This document shows, piece by piece, positions 14,699 to 20,641 of a stretch of DNA of 20,641 nucleotides. The DNA is from Fimbriimonadaceae bacterium (GTDB lineage: Bacteria; Armatimonadota; Fimbriimonadia; Fimbriimonadales; Fimbriimonadaceae). Each line of letters begins with the position of its first letter. The first letter of the stretch is position 1. The translations under genes and the position numbers were made by a program. The notes beneath the pieces are model-generated. The model ran no database searches, was not told the DNA's origin, and worked only from the letters and a program-made list of their open reading frames with translations. The stretch spans positions 1 to 20,641 of the forward strand of contig JADLGZ010000104.1 in the NCBI GenBank assembly GCA_020849075.1. The letters are read 5' to 3'.

Positions 14699-15281
14699 CT
14701 GGCTTTCGCTTCTTCGTCCCCCTAAGTTCAAAGCAATTGCGACATCGGGCTTCGTAAGCTTCCGTGGCCCCGATCAAAATGATTGGATCGTCCCGATGCG
14801 CGGGTTTTCCATTGATCATCCGATAGGTGTGACTAGCCGGTGCGCCACACTTTAAGCAAATGGCTCGGAGTTTCACGACTTCGTCTGCAAGACAAAGTAG
14901 AGCCGGCATTTGACCAAATGGTTCACGGCGAAAGTCTTGATCAAGTCCGGCGACAATCACTTCGACCCCCTTGTCCGCTAGGGCCATGGCAAGATCCACA
15001 ATCCTTTCATCAAAGAACTGAACTTCTTCAATTACCAAGACATCGGTTTTGGGATCCAAGCGGGATTCGAGCTCGCATGTATCCAGCACGGGTACGGCCT
15101 CGTGCTTTTGCCCCATGTGGCTCACTACCATATTCTCGTCGTAGCGGCGGTCAATTGCTGGCTTGAAGACCTGCACCCTCTTTTTGGCGTAGAGAGCACG
15201 ACGGGCACGGCGAATCAGTTCTTCGGACTTGCCCGCGAACATACTGCCGCAAATGACGGTGATGGAGCCAAGACGCTTCAC
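14691..15281 (-). CDS. tdk: Thymidine kinase (type II, tetrameric)
   Basis: Phosphorylates thymidine to dTMP in the salvage pathway. From GTG 15281 it has 196 residues. The P-loop GSMFAGKS is at 12-19. VLVIEEVQFFDERI carries the conserved Glu pair with the DNA-kinase-type Asp. GLDQDFRREPFG is the lasso and substrate region. Zinc is held by CLKC (142, 145) and CRNC (180, 183). I prefer GTG 15281 because family members start about ten residues before the P-loop and this removes overlap with the upstream gene. AGAGGT lies 13 nt away, a long spacing. A TTG at 15350 preceded by AAGGTGA would add 23 residues and overlap the upstream gene by 52 nt. Confidence 0.93.
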   Translation of the reverse strand: MKRLGSITVICGSMFAGKSEELIRRARRALYAKKRVQVFKPAIDRRYDENMVVSHMGQKHEAVPVLDTCELESRLDPKTDVLVIEEVQFFDERIVDLAMALADKGVEVIVAGLDQDFRREPFGQMPALLCLADEVVKLRAICLKCGAPASHTYRMINGKPAHRDDPIILIGATEAYEARCRNCFELRGTKKRKPAT

Positions 15282-15298
15282 GAACGAGGAATCTACCT

Positions 15299-15802
15299 CT
15301 ATTCGCTCAGGTGGCGGGGCTTGCCCGTAGTAATGAACATGCCCAACCAATCACCTTGGACCGTGGCCGTTCCGATTACCCCCTCGCCAATGGTGAAAAA
15401 TGTCTCCATCGCCGTGCGGAACTCGGCTTTCTTCCCGCCCGGTAACTGTAACGTAACGTAGTAGCGCAAATCGGTGTCGGGCTCGCTTGGGAAGCACATG
15501 TTCATGTTTCGGTCAAACGCGCTCTTAGCAACAACATAGGCACCGGGGACCTCTTCTTTCACGACGGCATGGGCGGCTCGATAAGGTATCCACCACATTC
15601 GAGCCAGGTTGAAGGCGCATAACAGGACCCCCACGATGACCAGTGACAGAGGGATAACCGATGCGTCGAACCAGTCTCGGCTCCCCATTGCGACCGAGGC
15701 TAATCCGCCAAGCATCATTACAAACGACAGCCCAAAGCCGAGAATGATGAACCCTAAGCCTGCCCAAAGCATGCAACCAATGCGGCCTTCCCGGGTGAAC
15801 AT
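15299..15802 (-). CDS. Small membrane protein, possibly DUF2500-like
   Basis: A 167-residue protein with two membrane segments (about 12-38 and 48-68). A cytoplasmic or external soluble domain follows (about 80-165). Its pattern YYVTLQLPGGKKAEFRT, then IGEGVIGTATVQGDWLGMF, resembles the DUF2500-type fold (dG..lEf...GD.G....QG..l). The match is by eye and low confidence. Start ATG 15802 follows the RNase gene stop with no gap (TAAATG), so translation is probably coupled. It lies between the RNase E/G and tdk genes in a minus-strand operon. Confidence 0.78.
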   Translation of the reverse strand: MFTREGRIGCMLWAGLGFIILGFGLSFVMMLGGLASVAMGSRDWFDASVIPLSLVIVGVLLCAFNLARMWWIPYRAAHAVVKEEVPGAYVVAKSAFDRNMNMCFPSEPDTDLRYYVTLQLPGGKKAEFRTAMETFFTIGEGVIGTATVQGDWLGMFITTGKPRHLSE

Positions 15803-17575
15803 TTACCGGATAGAAGGAACGCCCGCCAAGATTGGTTCACCAACCCCAAAAGATCGGCGTATATCGAGCACCATGACCTTCGTACGCTGGCCAACCAGAT
15901 TTGCTCCTCCAATTAGCTCAATGTAGAAGCCGTTATCGGTCCAACCTATAATCTTGTTTAGCCCCTCATCATCCGAACGACGGATGTTGCACTCCACTAC
16001 TTGAGCCCGCCGAAAGCCCATCAAATCCTTATCCAAGTTTTCAATGGTGTCGGAATCAATCGTGTACTCGTCAAAGGCCATATCGAAGTCCGCCCGCAAG
16101 TAAATACCCCGCCCCAACTCGTGCTCCAGATCTTCGATGGCTTCTCCATCCGCGCCAATCATTGTCTCCACGACCGATGGATGGCACCGCACCACAAATG
16201 CATTGCCCGGTTCGCCCAGCATGCGGTGCATGTCCCGCTCTATCCACAGACTTACCGTGTCCTTACTCGCAATACGACCACGGCCTTCACACATCGGACA
16301 GATATCGCTGATTGACTGCGTCACGCTTTCTCCGGTCCGCTTCCGCGTGACTTCGATCAGCCCAAGGGAAGAAACCTTGCCAACTCGTGTCCGATTCGAA
16401 TCCTTGCCCAATTGCTTCGTGAAGTGATCTAGGAGCTTCTTGCGATGTTCAGCGGACTCCATGTCAATGAAGTCAATGACGATTATCCCACCCATATCGC
16501 GCAACCGTAGCTGGCGGCAAACCTCGTCCGCCGCTTCTAGATTCGTTTTGAGGATGGTTTCGGTCAGGTTCGTCGAGCCGACCATCTTGCCCGTATTCAC
16601 GTCCACTGCCGTCAGCGCTTCCATCTCGTCCATTACCAGATACGCGCCGGACTTCAGCGTGACCTTGTGCTGAAGGAGCCGCTCTAGGTCTGACTCAATG
16701 TTGTAATGATCGAAAATTGGGGTTTCGCGATCGTAGAGATAGATTTTGCTCGTGAGGCTTGGGGCCACGAGCCGAGCCGACATGTGAGCCTTCTCGTACT
16801 CATCCGGGTCATCAATCACCATCTTGGTGATTTCATCGTTGAACATATCCCGAATCGTGCGATACAGTAATGTCTGGTCCTTGTGGACGCATGCCGGAGC
16901 TCGCATCTTGCGCGACCCCTCAAGCACCTGAGCCCAAAGTTGCTGAAGGAACTGCACATCCTGCTTCAGTTCGAGATCGGTCCGACCCTCGCACTCGGTT
17001 CGCATGATGATACCGAAACCCTTCGGAGCAATCTTATCGCCTAGGCGTCTCAAGCGCTCCCGTTCCCTCCGGTCCTCTAGCTTTCGGCTGACTCCAACGT
17101 TGTTGTGCTCTGGCATCAACACGAGGTACCGACCAGGCAAGGCAATGCGAGTGGTCACCCGGGCTCCCTTGGTTCCTCTAGGAGCCTTTGTCACTTGAAC
17201 CATCATCTCCTGACCGGGCTTGATAAGTTCTTTGATCTTCCGACTGCGAAGCTCTTGCCGTTTCAATCCACTGGGTGAATTATCGTGACTAGGTTCGTCG
17301 GGCAGGATATCTCCTACGTAGAGGAAAGCGTTGCGCTCTAGGCCAATGTCAATAAACGCGGCATCCATGCCCGGCAACACGTTTTGGACGATGCCCTTGA
17401 AGATGGAGCCCACGACTCGTTCTTCACGCTCAACGCGATATTCCTTCAGTTGGCGATCTTCCAGTACCGCGATTCGGGTTTCGCGCTGACTGCAATTGAC
17501 GATGATTTCTACTTGTGAACCCGCTTTAGCGGGCGCGCTCGATCGGCGCGGTGTTTGATTTTTTATTCTGGCCAC
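15803..17575 (-). CDS. rng: Ribonuclease E/G family endoribonuclease
   Basis: Single-strand-specific endonuclease for mRNA decay and rRNA/tRNA maturation. From GTG 17575 it has 590 residues. An S1-like domain (about 54-135) includes VGSIFKGIVQNVLPGMDAAF. The RNase H-like and DNase I-like core has MRTECEGRT, LYDRETPIFDHYNIE, DVNTGK (metal ligand D325) and GGIIVIDFIDM (D368). The zinc link is CPMCEGRG (C426, C429). About 120 residues beyond this include a C-terminal beta domain, roughly 540-585, with a TRAM-like look (LVGQRTKVMVLDIRRSFGVGEPI). No long disordered scaffold is present, so it is closer to RNase G. GTG 17575 has GAGG 7 nt upstream; the frame stays open to 17785 but there overlaps gap antisense. 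Confidence 0.93.
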   Translation of the reverse strand: MARIKNQTPRRSSAPAKAGSQVEIIVNCSQRETRIAVLEDRQLKEYRVEREERVVGSIFKGIVQNVLPGMDAAFIDIGLERNAFLYVGDILPDEPSHDNSPSGLKRQELRSRKIKELIKPGQEMMVQVTKAPRGTKGARVTTRIALPGRYLVLMPEHNNVGVSRKLEDRRERERLRRLGDKIAPKGFGIIMRTECEGRTDLELKQDVQFLQQLWAQVLEGSRKMRAPACVHKDQTLLYRTIRDMFNDEITKMVIDDPDEYEKAHMSARLVAPSLTSKIYLYDRETPIFDHYNIESDLERLLQHKVTLKSGAYLVMDEMEALTAVDVNTGKMVGSTNLTETILKTNLEAADEVCRQLRLRDMGGIIVIDFIDMESAEHRKKLLDHFTKQLGKDSNRTRVGKVSSLGLIEVTRKRTGESVTQSISDICPMCEGRGRIASKDTVSLWIERDMHRMLGEPGNAFVVRCHPSVVETMIGADGEAIEDLEHELGRGIYLRADFDMAFDEYTIDSDTIENLDKDLMGFRRAQVVECNIRRSDDEGLNKIIGWTDNGFYIELIGGANLVGQRTKVMVLDIRRSFGVGEPILAGVPSIR

Positions 17576-17630
17576 TTTAGTGCCTCGGGGAAAAGGTTGG
17601 GGACGACGGGGGTCGTGCCTCGTGCTGACG

Positions 17631-17636
17631 AGTATA
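17631..17636 (-). promoter_or_regulatory. -10 box for the RNase E/G operon
   Basis: TATACT on the minus strand (5 of 6 to TATAAT), about 56 nt upstream of GTG 17575, in the divergent 142-nt region shared with gap. No convincing -35 hexamer is seen. It would give a 5' leader of about 50 nt carrying the GAGG ribosome site (17583-17586). Confidence 0.4.
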
Positions 17637-17704
17637 CCCGGACGGCTCTTCCTACCTTGAAGGTGCGGGAGAGGAATTGGGACCAAGCCATCGCCTGTAC
17701 CCGG

Positions 17705-17710
17705 TAAACT
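17705..17710 (+). promoter_or_regulatory. -10 box of a probable leaderless promoter for gap
   Basis: TAAACT ends 7 nt before the gap ATG at 17718, and no Shine-Dalgarno lies upstream of that ATG. The same hexamer occurs 5 nt before leuC. A -35 element is not evident. Confidence 0.45.
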
Positions 17711-17717
17711 TATTGCC

Positions 17718-18728
17718 ATGGCAGTAAAGGTTGGGATCAATGGTTTTGGACGGATCGGGCGCCTATCGCTCCGCACGCTCCTCAAGCACTACAAGGGTCA
17801 GTTTGATGTTGTGGCGGTGAACGATCTCACCGATACACGCACCAACGCTCACCTGTTTAAGTACGACACGACCTACGGACCATTTGCCGGCTCGGTCGAG
17901 CATGGTGCCGACACGATTTCGGTTGACGGCGACTCAATCAAGGTCTTTGCCCAAACCGACCCCGCACAGATCCCGTGGGGAGACATGGGCTGCGACATCG
18001 TTCTAGAAGCCACTGGCCGCTTTACCGACGCCAACCTCGCCAAGGCTCACCTTGCGGGCGGAGCAAAGAAGGTCATTATCACAGCTCCCGCCAAGAACGA
18101 AGACGTGACCCTAGTCCTAGGCGTGAACAACGAAATGTACGATCCGGCACGCCACCACGTGATCAGCAACGCGAGTTGCACGACCAATGGCTTGGCGCCG
18201 GTTGCCTTGGTCCTACACAAGGAATTCGGGATTGAAAAGGGCCTCCTAACCACGGTTCATGCCTATACCAACAGTCAATCTATCGTGGATACGGCCAAGA
18301 AGGATGTTCGCGATGCTCGCGCTGGCGCCGAAAACATTGTGCCCAGTAGCACCGGTGCTGCGAAGGCGGTCGGGCTCGTGATTCCTGAGCTCAAAGGCAA
18401 GTTCACGGGCATGGCCTTCCGAGTGCCGACCCGGACGGTTTCAGTCGTGGACTTCACCGCGGTTTTGGGCCGGGACGTCACCGTTGAGGAGATCAACTCC
18501 GCGATGAAGAAGTGGGCCGACGGTCCGCTGAAGGGCATCATGCTCTACACCGAGGAAGAACTAGTCAGTAGTGACCTCATTGGTAGCTCCTACAGCTCAA
18601 TCTTCAGTGCCTTTGACACCGTTGTTCTCGGAAACATGGTCAAAGCCGTCGCTTGGTACGACAACGAGTGGGGCTACAGCTGCCGCATCGCCGACTTGGT
18701 GAAGTTTGTCAGCGACAAAGGGATCTAG
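17718..18728 (+). CDS. gap: Glyceraldehyde-3-phosphate dehydrogenase, type I
   Basis: Oxidises glyceraldehyde 3-phosphate to 1,3-bisphosphoglycerate in glycolysis, and reverses this in gluconeogenesis. The 336 residues show the Rossmann motif GINGFGRIGR (6-15) and NDLTD (N35-D39). The catalytic SNASCTTN has C154, with H181 in TTVHAYTN, and STGAAKAVG and WYDNEWGYSCR are typical. NDLTD favours NAD. The S-loop segment that is usually DLPHKD in NAD enzymes reads DTAKKD (191-196), losing the Leu-Pro pair that excludes NADP in well-studied enzymes. The second Cys of CTTNC is Gly. It is divergent from the RNase operon and upstream of tRNA-Tyr. Confidence 0.97.
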   Translation: MAVKVGINGFGRIGRLSLRTLLKHYKGQFDVVAVNDLTDTRTNAHLFKYDTTYGPFAGSVEHGADTISVDGDSIKVFAQTDPAQIPWGDMGCDIVLEATGRFTDANLAKAHLAGGAKKVIITAPAKNEDVTLVLGVNNEMYDPARHHVISNASCTTNGLAPVALVLHKEFGIEKGLLTTVHAYTNSQSIVDTAKKDVRDARAGAENIVPSSTGAAKAVGLVIPELKGKFTGMAFRVPTRTVSVVDFTAVLGRDVTVEEINSAMKKWADGPLKGIMLYTEEELVSSDLIGSSYSSIFSAFDTVVLGNMVKAVAWYDNEWGYSCRIADLVKFVSDKGI

Positions 18729-18821
18729 TTACTCCGCGACTTGGCATTCATCAGCCTTTTGGCTCCAATATTCACAGCATCTCGGCGCCAATGTGAGCAT
18801 CGCGAGCGGTTTGGCTTGAGG

Positions 18822-18827
18822 TATAAC
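18822..18827 (+). promoter_or_regulatory. -10 box for tRNA-Tyr
   Basis: TATAAC (5 of 6 to consensus) lies 14 nt upstream of the tRNA, in the 113-nt gap after gap. No good -35 hexamer is visible at 16-18 nt. The rest of this gap holds only a short AGCC-TTTT-GGCT hairpin. Confidence 0.4.
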
Positions 18828-18841
18828 TTCGTTTCCCCAGT

Positions 18842-18927
18842 GGGTAGATGCCCGAGCGGCCAATGGGAACAGACTGTAAATCTGTCGGCGAGAGCCTACG
18901 CAGGTTCGAATCCTGCTCTACCCACCA
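18842..18927 (+). tRNA. tRNA-Tyr (anticodon GTA)
   Basis: An 86-nt class II tRNA with CCA encoded at 18925-18927. Acceptor strands GGGTAGA and TCTACCC pair perfectly. The anticodon stem is ACAGA/TCTGT with loop CTGTAAA and anticodon GTA at 18876-18878. A long variable arm, typical of bacterial tRNA-Tyr, and the T arm GCAGG/CCTGC with loop TTCGAAT complete it. Confidence 0.98.
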
Positions 18928-18938
18928 TTCACTTTCTT

Positions 18939-18967
18939 AGCTGGGTTGGCTTAACGCAGCTGGATTT
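18939..18967 (+). terminator. Candidate Rho-independent terminator after tRNA-Tyr
   Basis: AGCTG pairs with CAGCT, a G/G mismatch follows, then GTT pairs with AAC around the loop GGCTT. GGATTTT comes directly after. The mismatch and the 2-nt offset before the T-run make it weak. A second hairpin, GCTGGG/CCCAGC (18969-18974 with 18990-18995), lies just downstream without a T-run. Confidence 0.4.
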
Positions 18968-19024
18968 TGCTGGGTATTGACCGGGAACTCCCAGCACTTC
19001 TCGCCATTCCCCGCCATCCCCAGC

Positions 19025-19030
19025 TAAACT
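19025..19030 (+). promoter_or_regulatory. -10 box of a probable leaderless promoter for leuC
   Basis: TAAACT ends 5 nt before the leuC ATG at 19036. There is no Shine-Dalgarno upstream of the ATG. If initiation is at the ATG, no leader peptide or T-box-type attenuator can precede leuC from this promoter. Confidence 0.45.
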
Positions 19031-19035
19031 AAGCC

Positions 19036-20421
19036 ATGGCGCAAACGCTTTTCGACAAAGTTTGGCAACGACATACGGTAACCGACTTAGAAGGCGGTGG
19101 CGTGCTCCTCTATATTGATCGGCACCTCGTTCATGAAGTGACTTCACCCCAAGCCTTTGATGGCCTTCGCGTGGCTGGGCGAAAGGTCAGGCGTCCAGAT
19201 CTAACTTTTGCCACTGTAGATCATAACGTTCCGACCGACGGGCGCGCGATTGATGAGAGCACCCTCAGCGGGAAGCAACTCGCCGCGCTAGCGAAGAACT
19301 GCGCTGAATTTGGGGTCCCCCTGTTTGGCTACCTCGGTGGAAAGCAAGGCATTGTTCACGTCATCGGCCCACAGCTGGGCATCACCATTCCAGGCACGAC
19401 TATCGTATGCGGCGACAGCCATACGAGCACACATGGCGCATTTGGTGCACTGGCATTCGGCATCGGAACGACCGAAGTCGAGCATGTTCTGGCCACTCAG
19501 ACTCTCCGTATGGCGAAGAAGCCGAAGTCACTGGGCATTCGTTACGACGGTTCCCTAGGCAGGGGTGTGACGGCCAAAGACATGATCCTCGCCACGATTC
19601 GCAAGCTGGGCGCTGGCGGGGGAACAGGGTTTGTTGCCGAATATTTTGGTCCGGCGATTGAAGCCTTGCCGATGAGCGGACGAATGACCATTTGCAACAT
19701 GTCCATTGAGATGGGTGCACGGGCGGGCATGGTCGCACCAGACGAGGTGACCTTCGAATACATCAAGGCCAAGGATCGCCCCTACGCGCCGAAGGGAAGA
19801 GACTTTGACCAAATGGTTAATGATGCGCTTACTCTGAAATCCGATGATGGCGCAACCTACGATCGCTCGGAGTCGGTGGATGTTTCTTCACTCGCACCAC
19901 AAGTTTCTTGGGGAACGACACCAGCGATGACCGTGAACATTGACGAGCCCATTTTCGATCCACGAGATGCCGGCGAAGAAAAGGCTCTCTCATATATGGG
20001 CCTGAAGCCAGGCACGAAAATGACAGATGTTGAAGTCGACACCGTGTTCATTGGATCGTGCACGAATGCCCGTATCGAAGACCTTCGCGAAGCTGCCAGT
20101 GTTGCCAGCGGGCATAAGGTCGCGGGTGGGGTTCGTGCTTTGGTCGTACCGGGAAGCGAGGCCGTCAAGAAACTTGCCGAGCAAGAGGGACTTGATGTCA
20201 TCTTCAAAGAAGCCGGATTTGAATGGCATCACGCGGGTTGTTCAATGTGCCTTGGCATGAATGGCGACATTCTGCGTCCGCAGCAACGCAGCGCGAGCAC
20301 CTCGAATCGACCCTACGAGGGGCGTCAAGGGCCGGGGAGCCGCACTCACTTGGTGAGCCCGATCACTGCCGTCGCGACAGCAATTGCTGGCCGGTTCGCC
20401 GATCCACGGGAATTGCTCTAG
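19036..20421 (+). CDS. leuC: 3-isopropylmalate dehydratase large subunit
   Basis: With LeuD, isomerises 2-isopropylmalate to 3-isopropylmalate in leucine biosynthesis, using a [4Fe-4S] cluster. The 461 residues are close to the usual 465-470. Motifs are VDHNVPTDGR, CGDSHTSTHGAFGALAFGIG, IEMGARAGMVAPDE and GSCTNARIEDLR (C342). GCSMCLGMNGD supplies C402 and C405, and SASTSNRPYEGRQGPGSRTH is the substrate-binding end. The three cluster cysteines are all present. Homoaconitase or aconitase is less likely from the length and the SNRPYEGRQG motif. leuD does not follow within the remaining 220 nt; the next gene is on the other strand. Confidence 0.96.
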   Translation: MAQTLFDKVWQRHTVTDLEGGGVLLYIDRHLVHEVTSPQAFDGLRVAGRKVRRPDLTFATVDHNVPTDGRAIDESTLSGKQLAALAKNCAEFGVPLFGYLGGKQGIVHVIGPQLGITIPGTTIVCGDSHTSTHGAFGALAFGIGTTEVEHVLATQTLRMAKKPKSLGIRYDGSLGRGVTAKDMILATIRKLGAGGGTGFVAEYFGPAIEALPMSGRMTICNMSIEMGARAGMVAPDEVTFEYIKAKDRPYAPKGRDFDQMVNDALTLKSDDGATYDRSESVDVSSLAPQVSWGTTPAMTVNIDEPIFDPRDAGEEKALSYMGLKPGTKMTDVEVDTVFIGSCTNARIEDLREAASVASGHKVAGGVRALVVPGSEAVKKLAEQEGLDVIFKEAGFEWHHAGCSMCLGMNGDILRPQQRSASTSNRPYEGRQGPGSRTHLVSPITAVATAIAGRFADPRELL

Positions 20422-20531
20422 CATGCTCCCAGTCGTCCTGCCGGCGGATAGCTGAAACACATGCTCCCTAGACGCGGTCTATAACCGATCCGCCATCGCC
20501 TAGTAATCCTCGGTTGCCAAATTAACCGCCG

Positions 20532-20641
20532 CTAGTTACTTAGATCCACTGGCTTCATGACGGCAAAATGGCCACGGGTGAAGTCAGGGATGTCAATGCT
20601 CTGACTCCGGTTTGCAACGGACCATTCGCTCAGGGCAGTAA
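20532..20641 (-). CDS. C-terminal fragment of a protein gene, cut by the window edge
   Basis: A minus-strand open frame enters from beyond the window end and stops at TAG (20532-20534). The visible 35 residues end SIDIPDFTRGHFAVMKPVDLSN. The frame is open to the window edge and its position fits a gene converging on leuC, but I recognise no family. The 110 nt between leuC and this stop (20422-20531) show a 9-nt direct repeat CATGCTCCC (20422 and 20460) and no convincing terminator. Confidence 0.45.
   Translation of the reverse strand, partial: TALSEWSVANRSQSIDIPDFTRGHFAVMKPVDLSN

Noticed and set aside
17520..17533. CCCGC-TTTA-GCGGG hairpin near the start of the RNase gene
   Set aside because: Only 5 bp, inside coding sequence with no T-run. 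RNase E autoregulation through leader hairpins is known, but nothing else supports it here.
17576..17785. Upstream extension of the RNase E/G reading frame by 70 residues
   Set aside because: It lies antisense to the start of gap, has no family likeness, and GTG 17575 has a well-placed GAGG.
18753..18764. AGCC-TTTT-GGCT hairpin after gap as a terminator
   Set aside because: A 4-bp stem without a following T-run is too weak.
20422..20468. 9-nt direct repeat CATGCTCCC after leuC
   Set aside because: Too short and only two copies; no sign of an attachment site or mobile element.

Overview
The window is bacterial chromosome with tightly packed genes: two tRNA genes with encoded CCA ends, about 20 protein genes, and no gap above roughly 150 bp. 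It carries housekeeping and central-metabolism genes (lepA, queA, tdk, an RNase E/G gene, gap, leuC) mixed with secreted and membrane proteins of unknown function. There is no transposase, integrase, phage gene or CRISPR array. A DUF1957-type GH57 branching enzyme, a BldC-like MerR protein, promoters that look leaderless, and poorly conserved secreted proteins suggest a deep-branching phylum such as Armatimonadota (Fimbriimonadia-like). That placement is a weak inference, not a sequence match.

Layout. (1) lepA (+) ends stop-to-stop against a minus-strand unit of GH57 branching enzyme, lipoprotein and WD40 protein (5461 to 1833). (2) A small secreted-protein gene and tRNA-Ala(GGC) precede a plus-strand operon (6100-9618). 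Its four genes are joined by 4-nt overlaps: a 2-oxo acid dehydrogenase E2 with two lipoyl domains, a class I glutamine amidotransferase-like hydrolase, a biotin carrier protein and HMG-CoA lyase. The set points to branched-chain (leucine) acyl-CoA catabolism, but the matching E1, E3, carboxylase and carboxyltransferase genes are not here. (3) A long minus-strand operon (13950 to 9506) encodes a HAD hydrolase, queA, a BldC-like DNA-binding protein, a GT4 glycosyltransferase and a polytopic membrane protein. I read the last as a bacterial presenilin-like intramembrane aspartyl protease. (4) A secreted protein (+) converges on a minus-strand operon of RNase E/G, small membrane protein and thymidine kinase (17575 to 14691). 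(5) gap, tRNA-Tyr(GTA) and leuC run on the plus strand. A minus-strand gene, cut by the window edge, converges on leuC.

Most noteworthy: the presenilin-like protein (FD, GPAD and PAL motifs) at 9506-10471. Next is queA, whose family-conserved N-terminus begins at an ATC codon exactly where Met belongs, 7 nt after a GGAGG. Others are the E2/biotin-carrier/HMG-CoA lyase operon, three TANNNT boxes 5-7 nt upstream of ATG codons that lack a Shine-Dalgarno, a perfect 10-bp inverted repeat inside the E2 gene, and convergent genes that meet or overlap at their stops.

All homology statements come from reading motifs by eye; no database search was run.
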